A stretch of DNA of 64,000 bases, from NCBI RefSeq assembly GCF_003326675.1, contig NZ_JPWF01000002.1, forward strand, positions 248,001 to 312,000, written 5' to 3'. The translations under genes and the position numbers were made by a program. The DNA is from Thalassospira profundimaris. GTDB lineage: Bacteria; Pseudomonadota; Alphaproteobacteria; Rhodospirillales; Thalassospiraceae. This document shows positions 57,145 through 64,000 of this stretch, one piece after another. A model generated the notes under the pieces. It worked only from the letters and a program-made list of their open reading frames with translations. It was not told the DNA's origin and ran no database searches. Numbering within the stretch: position 1 is the stretch's first letter; each line of letters starts with the position of its first letter.

Positions 57145-59544
57145 TTGTCGCGCGGATCGTACGGCTTTTTACAACGCAAGTCCTTAAGCAGCCGGCTGCT
57201 ATTCATAGCATTGCCGCTGGTTTCCCTGTTCTCGCTCGCCCTTTTCATTGTCTTTGGCTACGTCAGCTACAAGGTGTTGCGCGATGACCTGAACGGCAAG
57301 GTTGAACAGACCGCCGATATCAATGCCCGCGTTCTTGCGACACCTTTCTGGTATCTTGATGTCGACAATATCGAATCCGCGCTGAACGCGATGGCACGGG
57401 ATCGTGACATCGTCGCGGTGCAGGCACTTGGTGCGGATGGCACCGAATTTGCCCATACAGGTGTTTCCCAATCCGAACTGGCCGACACATTGCGCTTGTC
57501 GCGCCGGGTCTATTTCGAACGTAACAATGTGCGCCACGATGTCGGCGAACTTGTCATCTACTTTACCGATGCCCGCGTTCAGGACCTTCTGTTCCGCCGT
57601 ATCGCCATTGATATGATCCTGTTTGGATTGCTGATCGCAGTGGTTGCCGCAAGCCTGCTGATCGCAAACAAACGGTCGATCAAGGAACCGCTGAACCGTC
57701 TTTTGCATTCCATTCGAATGACCAAGCATGGCCGTTTGCGCCGCCCGGTGGAATGGAACAGCTCGGACGAGCTTGGCCTTCTGATCCGCGAATATAACGA
57801 AATGGTCGCCCTTCAGGGACAAGCACAGGAAGAAGCCCAGCGCAAGCAGGCCTTGCTTGAAGCCACCCTTCACAATATCGGTCAGGGCATATGTCTGTTC
57901 GATCAGGACCTTAATCTGATGGTCTGGAACGAACGTTATATCGAGCTGCTTAATCTGCCACGTGATCTGGTCAAGGAAGGCACGCCGCTTTCCGATATCC
58001 TGCGCTATAACGGCGAGCGCGGCGAATATGGCGATGTCAGCATTCAGGCCCTGATTTCTGATCGTGTTGCTATTGCGCGCCGGCGTGAACCCTATCGGAT
58101 GGAACGCACCCGCCCGAACGGTCGCGTCATTCAGGTTGATCACAACCCGATGCCCGGCGGCGGTTATGTTGCGACCTATACCGACATTACCGAACGTAAA
58201 CAGACCGAAGCACGGATGCGCCATCTTGCCGTTCATGATGTGCTGACCAGTCTTCCGAACCGGACACTGTTCCTTGACCGTCTGCGTCAGGCATTGCTGT
58301 CGGCCCGCCGGTTCCAGCGCGGTGTCACGGTTCTGTTTGTTGACCTTGACCGGTTCAAGGACATCAACGACCACTTTGGTCATGACGTTGGCGACCTGAT
58401 GATTCAGGAAATGGGTCAGCGTCTTTCGCGGATCATCCGGGATTCGGATACTGCCGCCCGTCTTGGCGGTGACGAGTTCGCGATCATTCAGACCGACGTC
58501 CAGAACATCGAAGACACCATCGCCCTTGCCCAGCGCATCATTGACGAGCTTTCCCAGCCGTTTGATTGCCGTGGCATCCGCCTGCATTCAACGGCCAGTG
58601 TCGGCATCACCCTGTTCCCGGAAGACGGCGAGAACCCAGAACAGCTTGTCAAAAACGCCGATATGGCGATGTATGCCGCCAAGGCCGAAGGGCGTAACAA
58701 TTACCGCTTCTTCCTGCCGTCGATGCATGAACGGGTCAAAGAACGCAAAACCATCGAGGAAGATCTGCGCAACGCGCTCGAACAGGATCAGCTCGAACTT
58801 TATTATCAGCCGAAAATTGATTGCCGGACCGAAAAGGTCGTCGGTGCCGAGGCGCTGGTGCGCTGGCATCACCCGGAACGCGGTCTTATCCTGCCGGGCG
58901 AGTTTATCTCGGTCGCCGAGGAATGTGGTCTGATCAACCGGCTTGGTGCCTGGGTTCTTGAAAAGGCCTGCAAACAGACACAAGCATGGCGTGATTCGAC
59001 CCTTCCGGGTCTGCGGATTGCGGTCAACCTGTCACCGGCACAGTTCCAGGATGCCGAACTGGTCGATAGCGTGACCAAGATCGTTCGCGACACGGCTCTG
59101 CCCGAAGGCACGCTTGAACTTGAAATCACCGAATCCATTCTGATGAACAACCCGGAAAAAGCAGTTTCGACCCTTAAGGAACTGAAAGAGCTGGGTGTTA
59201 CAATCGCAATTGACGATTTCGGGACCGGCTATTCATCGCTGAACTATCTGAAACGGTTCCCGGTCGGATCAATCAAGATTGACCGCTCCTTCGTCAACGA
59301 TATTCATGTTGATCTTGATGACAAGGCAATCGTCGATGCGGTTATCGGCCTTGGTCACAGCCTTAATCTTGAAGTGGTTGCCGAAGGTGTGGAAGAAGTC
59401 GAACAGCTTGAATATCTGCGTGAAAAAGGCTGCGATTTCATTCAGGGCTTCCTGTTCTCCAAACCGCTTCCGGCGACCACGTTTGAAAGCTGGGTCAGCG
59501 AACGCCACAGCCGTGTTCCCGAACGGGTTGCCGCCAAGTCCTGA
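57145..59544 (+). CDS. PAS-GGDEF-EAL cyclic di-GMP protein
   Basis: A 799-residue membrane protein. Two helices (about 14-38 and 152-172) bracket a periplasmic sensor, followed by a HAMP-like linker, a PAS domain (about 235-350), GGDEF with RLGGDEFAII and an inhibitory site RDSD five residues before it, then EAL with GAEALVRWHH, AIDDFGTGYSSLNYL and KIDRSFVNDI. Both catalytic domains look intact, so it could make or break cyclic di-GMP. TTG 57145 has AGGAGA 6 bases upstream. A terminator follows. Confidence 0.93.
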   Translation: MSRGSYGFLQRKSLSSRLLFIALPLVSLFSLALFIVFGYVSYKVLRDDLNGKVEQTADINARVLATPFWYLDVDNIESALNAMARDRDIVAVQALGADGTEFAHTGVSQSELADTLRLSRRVYFERNNVRHDVGELVIYFTDARVQDLLFRRIAIDMILFGLLIAVVAASLLIANKRSIKEPLNRLLHSIRMTKHGRLRRPVEWNSSDELGLLIREYNEMVALQGQAQEEAQRKQALLEATLHNIGQGICLFDQDLNLMVWNERYIELLNLPRDLVKEGTPLSDILRYNGERGEYGDVSIQALISDRVAIARRREPYRMERTRPNGRVIQVDHNPMPGGGYVATYTDITERKQTEARMRHLAVHDVLTSLPNRTLFLDRLRQALLSARRFQRGVTVLFVDLDRFKDINDHFGHDVGDLMIQEMGQRLSRIIRDSDTAARLGGDEFAIIQTDVQNIEDTIALAQRIIDELSQPFDCRGIRLHSTASVGITLFPEDGENPEQLVKNADMAMYAAKAEGRNNYRFFLPSMHERVKERKTIEEDLRNALEQDQLELYYQPKIDCRTEKVVGAEALVRWHHPERGLILPGEFISVAEECGLINRLGAWVLEKACKQTQAWRDSTLPGLRIAVNLSPAQFQDAELVDSVTKIVRDTALPEGTLELEITESILMNNPEKAVSTLKELKELGVTIAIDDFGTGYSSLNYLKRFPVGSIKIDRSFVNDIHVDLDDKAIVDAVIGLGHSLNLEVVAEGVEEVEQLEYLREKGCDFIQGFLFSKPLPATTFESWVSERHSRVPERVAAKS

Positions 59545-59562
59545 TCCGTATCGATTTTCCTG

Positions 59563-59595
59563 AAAACAGCCTTGGCTTCGCTTTGGCTGTTTTTC
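59563..59595 (+). terminator. Intrinsic terminator after the GGDEF-EAL gene
   Basis: AAAACAGCC (59563-59571) and GGCTGTTTT (59585-59593) pair, with a 13-base inner loop that may fold further, and the stem runs into a T-stretch. Confidence 0.75.
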
Positions 59596-59614
59596 GTTGA
59601 AGGGACCAGCCCCG

Positions 59615-60283
59615 ATGCGCCCATTTCATGAAATCGAACAGGCCGCCATTGCCCGCAAAGGCAGTGAAGCAGCCCTTGCCGCGGTCCTGATCACACCAAA
59701 ATCACCCGATGAAATCGCGGCCATTCCGGCAGATCGCTGATTATCGGAATTCAGCAAATCGGTCTTTCAGGCCGGGTTTAGCTGGAAGGTGATTGAAACC
59801 AAATGGCCACGGTTTGAAGAAGTCTTTGACGGGTTTGATGTCGGCCGCCTGTCGATGATGCATGACGAGGACGTCGAACGGCTTTTAAAGGCCGACGGTA
59901 TCGTTGCCCATGGCCCCAAGATCAAGTCCGTTGGCGACAATGCCCGTTTCCTGCAATCACTTGGTGATGCGTATGGGTCGGTCGGCGCATTCTTTGCCGA
60001 ATGGAAAAGCGGGGATTACTGCGACAATTTGCGCATCGTGCAGAAAGGCGGATCACGCCTTGGTGGTAAAACCGGCCAGGTTGCCCTGCGCCGTATTGGC
60101 ATGGATACGCCGATTTTTTCCAACGACGTAATCGCGGCCCTGCAGAACGAAGGCGTGATTGCCAAAATGCCTTCCTCGAACAAGGATTTCGCATCCGTCC
60201 AATCCGCCCTTGATCAATGGCACAAAGGATCTGGCCGACCCCTTACCCAGATCAGCCAGATCCTTGCATTTTCGGTTGGGTAA
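59615..60283 (+). pseudogene. DNA-3-methyladenine glycosylase I-like gene broken by an in-frame TGA
   Basis: The frame from ATG 59615 (AGGGA 9 bases upstream) reads MRPFHEIEQAAIARKGSEAA and onward, then a TGA at codon 42 (59738-59740), then LSEFSKSVFQAGFSWKVIET without any frame change to a stop at 60281. Joined, this is a 222-codon protein of the methyladenine glycosylase I-like family. Relatives I recall have a tryptophan at the stop position (DRWL), so a single TGG-to-TGA change explains the break. GTG 59789 could restart a 164-residue product lacking the N-terminus. Confidence 0.82.
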
Positions 60284-60289
60284 AGAACC

Positions 60290-62344
60290 TCAATAAACGG
60301 CAGCTCCGCGGTTTTTATCTTCGATAGAAGCCGGTTTCACAACGAGTTCTGACGATTTGCGATCAACAAGATCGACGATTTCGGATATCACCCGCACCAG
60401 CTGGTAATCCTTGGGCGTATAGACGGCCGCCACCCCCATCTGACGCAGAACCAGCATGTCTGCCTCGGGAATGATTCCGCCAACAACAACCGGGATATGA
60501 CCTGCGCCTTGCGCACGCAGACCATTCACCACCTCGCGCACCAGCGGCACATGCGATCCTGACAGGATCGACAGACCGATAACATGGGCGCCTTCATCAA
60601 TCGCGTTGCGCACCAAGGCATCCGGCGTCCAGCGAATGCCATCATAAAGAACTTCAATACCGGCCTCGCCCGCCTTGACGGCGATCTGTTCCGCCCCGTT
60701 TGAATGCCCGTCCAGACCGGGTTTGCCGACCAGCATTTTCATGCGTTCGCCAAGTTTTTCGGAAACCTCGTCCACACGATAACGCAGGTTCTGAATATTT
60801 TCTTCGTCGCCTGTCACAATCATCGATGTAATCCCGGTTGGCGCACGATATTCGCCAAACACCTCGCGCAGGGTTTCTGACCATTCACCGGTGGTCACAC
60901 CGGCATGGGCACAGGCAATGGAACTTTCCATGATGTTGCGCCCCTCGCCCGCCGCCGACTTCAGGGCATTAAGGCTTTTGGCCACCTCTGCCGCATCACG
61001 ATCTGAACGCCAGGCTTTCAGCTTTTCGATCTGTTCCTGTTCGGCCATATCATCGACCGTCAGGATCGATTTTTCACCCGATGTCAGGGGTGATGGTTCA
61101 GTTTCGGTAAAGGCATTCACACCAATCACCCGGGTCAGACCGCATTCAATATCGGCAAGCCTGCGTGCATTTGACCGCACCAGTTCCTGTTTCATATACC
61201 CGCGATCAACAGCGGCAATCGCCCCGCCCATGGCATCGATCTTTGCCAGTTCCGCGCGTGCCCCTTCCTTGAGGGCACCAACCTTGCGTTCAATCGCCGG
61301 ATTGCCGTCAAACAGGTCCTCATATTCCAGAAGATCGGTTTCATAGGCCATGATCTGTTGCAGGCGGAGCGACCATTGCTGATCCCAAGGACGCGGAAGA
61401 CCAAGCGCCTCGTTCCATGCAGGAAGCTGAACCGCACGTGCACGTGCATTTTTGGAAAGCACCACGGCCAACATCTCGATCAGGATGCGATAGACGTTGT
61501 TTTCGGGTTGCTGTTCGGTCAGGCCAAGCGAATTGACCTGCACGCCATAGCGGAACCGACGATATTTCTCTTCCTCGATGCCATAACGATCCCGGGTGAT
61601 TTCATCCCAAAGTTCGCAAAATGCCCTCATCTTGCAAATCTCGGTCACAAAGCGAATCCCGGCATTCACAAAGAATGAAATGCGCCCCACCACCTTGGCA
61701 AAATCTTCTTCGGGCACCTGACCCGAATCGCGAACCGCGTCCAGAACCGCAATCGCCGTTGCCAGTGCATAGGCCAGTTCCTGCTCCGCCGTCGCCCCGG
61801 CTTCTTGCAGGTGATACGAGCACACATTCATCGGGTTCCATTTCGGGACTTCGCGATAGGTAAATGCCGCAACGTCGGTAATCAGCTTCAGGCTGGGTGC
61901 AGGCGGGAAGATATATGTCCCGCGCGACAGATATTCCTTGATGATGTCATTTTGCGTCGTGCCCTGCAGACTGTCGCGTGGCGTGCCCTGCTTTTCGGCA
62001 ACCGCAATATAAAGCGACAAAAGCCAAGCCGCCGGGGCGTTGATTGTCATGGATGTATTCATCTGATCAAGCGGGATGCCGTCAAACAGCGTCATCATAT
62101 CGCCCAGATGCGAGACCGGGACACCGACCTTGCCGACCTCGCCGCGTGCCAGAATATGGTCCGAATCGTAACCGGTCTGGGTTGGCAGGTCGAACGCGAC
62201 GGAAAGCCCCGTCTGCCCCTTGGCCAGGTTTTGACGATACAGGGCATTGGATGCCGCAGCCGAGCTATGACCCGCATATGTCCGGATCAGCCACGGGCGA
62301 TCACGTTCCGGCTTTGCTGCGCTGCGTTTGTTTTCCATCGACAT
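60290..62344 (-). CDS. ecm: Ethylmalonyl-CoA mutase (MeaA-type)
   Basis: A 684-residue adenosylcobalamin enzyme. The N-terminal TIM-barrel region has LSVAFDLPTQTGYDSDH and TMTINAPAAWLLSLY, and the C-terminal B12 domain has the cobalamin-binding KPGLDGHSNGAEQIA (DxHxxG) and GGIIPE. The single-chain length and sequence fit ethylmalonyl-CoA mutase, which converts ethylmalonyl-CoA to methylsuccinyl-CoA, rather than the longer methylmalonyl-CoA mutase. It is divergent from ccr, the step that makes ethylmalonyl-CoA, so the two sit in one regulatory unit. Confidence 0.93.
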   Translation of the reverse strand: MSMENKRSAAKPERDRPWLIRTYAGHSSAAASNALYRQNLAKGQTGLSVAFDLPTQTGYDSDHILARGEVGKVGVPVSHLGDMMTLFDGIPLDQMNTSMTINAPAAWLLSLYIAVAEKQGTPRDSLQGTTQNDIIKEYLSRGTYIFPPAPSLKLITDVAAFTYREVPKWNPMNVCSYHLQEAGATAEQELAYALATAIAVLDAVRDSGQVPEEDFAKVVGRISFFVNAGIRFVTEICKMRAFCELWDEITRDRYGIEEEKYRRFRYGVQVNSLGLTEQQPENNVYRILIEMLAVVLSKNARARAVQLPAWNEALGLPRPWDQQWSLRLQQIMAYETDLLEYEDLFDGNPAIERKVGALKEGARAELAKIDAMGGAIAAVDRGYMKQELVRSNARRLADIECGLTRVIGVNAFTETEPSPLTSGEKSILTVDDMAEQEQIEKLKAWRSDRDAAEVAKSLNALKSAAGEGRNIMESSIACAHAGVTTGEWSETLREVFGEYRAPTGITSMIVTGDEENIQNLRYRVDEVSEKLGERMKMLVGKPGLDGHSNGAEQIAVKAGEAGIEVLYDGIRWTPDALVRNAIDEGAHVIGLSILSGSHVPLVREVVNGLRAQGAGHIPVVVGGIIPEADMLVLRQMGVAAVYTPKDYQLVRVISEIVDLVDRKSSELVVKPASIEDKNRGAAVY

Positions 62345-62634
62345 CGCGACCTCTTGTATTTTTATTACCTCATGTCTTTTCGATAATTTCGCATTTACGT
62401 TATTAAATTATCTACTGGACATCACATGGGTAATTATATAACAATTTGTGCAACGCGATAAAAGCGAAAACAAATATCGCCCCGGTTTTATCGGAATGAA
62501 ATCCGCAGAAAACAGGGAAACGCCCAGGGAAAATAAAACAAATTCTGTGGCTTGGAGGTTTCGTCGACCGCAACGCAGCATCGGTAATTTAATTACCCTG
62601 CCATCCGGATCGACCCGAACAAGGAGTGAAGGCC
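62345..62634. promoter_or_regulatory. Divergent ecm/ccr control region with GGTAATT repeats
   Basis: A 290-base AT-rich region carrying both promoters. A 15-bp palindrome GGTAATTTAATTACC is at 62583-62597, about 38 bases before the ccr start. A related half-site GGTAATTA is at 62429-62436, and an ATTACC half-site at 62364-62369, close to the ecm start. Shared arms at both promoters suggest one dimeric regulator. In Methylobacterium a TetR-type protein, CcrR, controls ccr; whether these sites bind a homologue is inference. Confidence 0.5.
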
Positions 62635-63915
62635 ATGAACACCACTGCTGAAGTGCTGCCTTTCCGTGGCGGTCAGGAAGAAAAAGATCTGTATGAAATT
62701 GGCGAAATCCCGCCGCTGGGTCACGTGCCCAAGAATATGTACGCATGGGCCATTCGCGAGGAACGCCACGGCGAACCCGATACCGCCATGCAATGCGAAG
62801 TCTTGCCGGTCACCCAGCCCGACAGCCACGAGGTACTTGTCCTTGTGATGGCAGCCGGTGTGAATTACAACGGCATCTGGGCGTCGCTTGGCAAACCGAT
62901 CTCGGTTTTCAATTCCCATGACTGCCCGTTCCATATTGCCGGATCGGATGCATCGGGCATCGTCTGGGCGGTTGGATCAAAAGTCACCCGCTGGAAAGTC
63001 GGTGATGAAGTCGTCATTCACTGCAATCAGGATGATGGTGATGATGAGGAATGCAATGGCGGCGATCCGATGCTGTCTCCGACCCAGCGCATCTGGGGCT
63101 ACGAGACCCCGGACGGGTCATTTGCACAGTTCACATGCGTTCAGGCACAACAATTGATGCCGCGCCCCAAACATCTGACCTGGGAAGAAAGCGCGTGCTA
63201 CACCCTGACCCTTGCGACCGCGTATCGCATGTTGTTCGGGCATCGCCCGCATATCCTGCGTCCGGGCCACAATGTTCTGGTGTGGGGCGCGTCTGGCGGG
63301 CTTGGCTCCATGGCGATCCAGTTGATCACCACAGCCGGGGCCAATGCCATCGGGGTGATTTCTGACGAGTCAAAACGTGACTTCGTTCTGGGGTTGGGCG
63401 CCAAAGCGGTCATTAATCGCAAGGATTTCAATTGCTGGGGTCAGCTTCCTACGGTCAATGGTCCGGAATTTGGCGACTATATGAAAGAAGTCCGCAAATT
63501 CGGCAAAGCGATCTGGGACATCACCGGCAAGGGCAACGACGTTGATATTGTCTTTGAACATCCGGGAGAACAAACCTTCCCGGTATCATGCAATGTCGTA
63601 AAGCGTGGCGGCATGGTTGTGTTCTGCGCGGGAACAACCGGCTTTAACCTGACCTTTGATGCGCGTTTTGTCTGGATGCGTCAGAAACGCATTCAGGGCA
63701 GCCACTTTGCCAACCTGAAACAGGCCGCACAGGCCAACAAACTGGTGATCGAACGCCGCCTTGATCCAAGCATGTCCGAAGTATTCAGCTGGGAAGACAT
63801 TCCGCGCGCCCACATGAAGATGATGCGCAATGAACACAAACCCGGCAACATGGCTGTTCTGGTTCAGGCCAAACGCCCGGGCATGCGCACCCTTGAAGAA
63901 GCAGTCGAAGGCTAG
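62635..63915 (+). CDS. ccr: Crotonyl-CoA carboxylase/reductase
   Basis: A 426-residue zinc-less MDR-family enzyme that carboxylates and reduces crotonyl-CoA to ethylmalonyl-CoA with NADPH, the key step of the ethylmalonyl-CoA pathway for growth on acetate and other C2 units. Family-specific blocks are GVNYNGIWASLGKPISVF, HCNQDDGDDEECNGGDPM and SQRIWGYETPDGSFAQF-like text (TQRIWGYETPDGSFAQF), and the nucleotide-binding WGASGGLGSMAIQL. ATG 62635 has AAGGAG 8 bases upstream. It is divergent from ecm. Confidence 0.97.
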   Translation: MNTTAEVLPFRGGQEEKDLYEIGEIPPLGHVPKNMYAWAIREERHGEPDTAMQCEVLPVTQPDSHEVLVLVMAAGVNYNGIWASLGKPISVFNSHDCPFHIAGSDASGIVWAVGSKVTRWKVGDEVVIHCNQDDGDDEECNGGDPMLSPTQRIWGYETPDGSFAQFTCVQAQQLMPRPKHLTWEESACYTLTLATAYRMLFGHRPHILRPGHNVLVWGASGGLGSMAIQLITTAGANAIGVISDESKRDFVLGLGAKAVINRKDFNCWGQLPTVNGPEFGDYMKEVRKFGKAIWDITGKGNDVDIVFEHPGEQTFPVSCNVVKRGGMVVFCAGTTGFNLTFDARFVWMRQKRIQGSHFANLKQAAQANKLVIERRLDPSMSEVFSWEDIPRAHMKMMRNEHKPGNMAVLVQAKRPGMRTLEEAVEG

Positions 63916-63941
63916 TCCCACATTAATCTTCGACTGATTGC

Positions 63942-63986
63942 TGGCACCCCAAACGCGTTCTCGCCCGATCCGCGTGCGGGGTGCCA
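63942..63986 (+). other. Stem-loop after ccr, possible terminator
   Basis: TGGCACCCC (63942-63950) pairs with GGGGTGCCA (63978-63986), and inside it ACGCG (63953-63957) pairs with CGCGT (63971-63975). The structure lies 27 bases past the ccr stop. No U-tract follows, so it is a weak terminator at best or an RNA-stabilising hairpin. Confidence 0.5.
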
Positions 63987-64000
63987 CCACCCTTCTTACA

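Noticed and set aside
57199-58587. A 462-codon open frame on the minus strand opposite the GGDEF-EAL gene
   Set aside because: Antisense shadow with unlikely composition and no recognisable domain.
59738-59740. TGA as a selenocysteine codon in the glycosylase-like gene
   Set aside because: The family uses tryptophan there, not a redox cysteine, and no selenocysteine insertion hairpin is evident just downstream.

Overview
The window reads as a chromosomal segment of an alphaproteobacterium, most likely of the Rhodospirillales and close to Thalassospira. I infer this from gene order and protein similarity recalled from memory, not from a search. The supports are the alphaproteobacterial cox order (ctaC-ctaD-ctaB-small protein-ctaG-ctaE-DUF983-SURF1, then thrC and an M16 peptidase), the ispH-thrB-rnhA cluster, a gcvT-H-PA-PB operon behind a tandem glycine riboswitch, and an ecm/ccr pair of the ethylmalonyl-CoA pathway. 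Coding density is high. I see no insertion sequence, prophage or CRISPR array.

Layout. 1-2.6 kb: tail of an EAL-domain protein, a sodium:solute symporter and a secreted DUF1223 protein. 2.8-9.7 kb: a complete cytochrome c maturation operon, ccmABCDEFGHI. 9.7-13 kb: a small membrane protein, a lytic transglycosylase and a family 4 uracil-DNA glycosylase, all leftward. 13.2-14.9 kb: ETF-ubiquinone oxidoreductase. 14.9-22.1 kb: a catabolic locus with a leftward dehydrogenase/aldehyde dehydrogenase operon, a divergent LysR gene, then DUF3100 membrane protein, partner membrane protein, M20 amidohydrolase and DJ-1/PfpI protein. 22.3-25.2 kb: TPR lipoprotein, ispE and tRNA-Gln. 25.3-28.3 kb: a PilJ-type hybrid histidine kinase and a GAF-GGDEF protein. 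28.5-33 kb, leftward: cutC, ROK kinase, M16 peptidase, thrC. 33.2-35.2 kb: a cyclic-nucleotide-binding protein and M32 carboxypeptidase. 35.4-41.6 kb: the aa3-type cytochrome oxidase operon. 42.4-48.7 kb: two CheZ-like proteins around YqgE, a DsbD/ScsB-like reductase, a peroxiredoxin and a hypothetical protein. 48.9-53.6 kb: glycine cleavage operon. 53.7-56.9 kb: lipoprotein, ispH, thrB, rnhA. 57.1-60.3 kb: a GGDEF-EAL protein and a DNA-glycosylase gene broken by an in-frame TGA. 60.3-63.9 kb: divergent ecm and ccr.

How the genes work together. The ccm operon makes c-type cytochromes and the cta operon builds the terminal oxidase, so the two large blocks jointly serve aerobic respiration; ETF-QO feeds the same quinone pool. 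The ecm/ccr pair serves C2 assimilation. Several c-di-GMP and chemotaxis proteins point to a motile, environmentally responsive cell.

The best candidate for an undescribed system is the 14.9-22.1 kb locus. Two copies of the same inverted repeat, TGTTGC-N7-GCAACA, lie in the LysR/dehydrogenase divergent region and in front of the DUF3100 gene. This suggests one LysR regulator controls a new two-component transporter together with its hydrolase and oxidative enzymes. Other points worth a second look are the FliM-like CheY-binding tails on both CheZ proteins, the TGG-to-TGA break in the glycosylase gene, perfect palindromes before ETF-QO and ccr, and a 16-codon ORF linking ccmH to ccmI.
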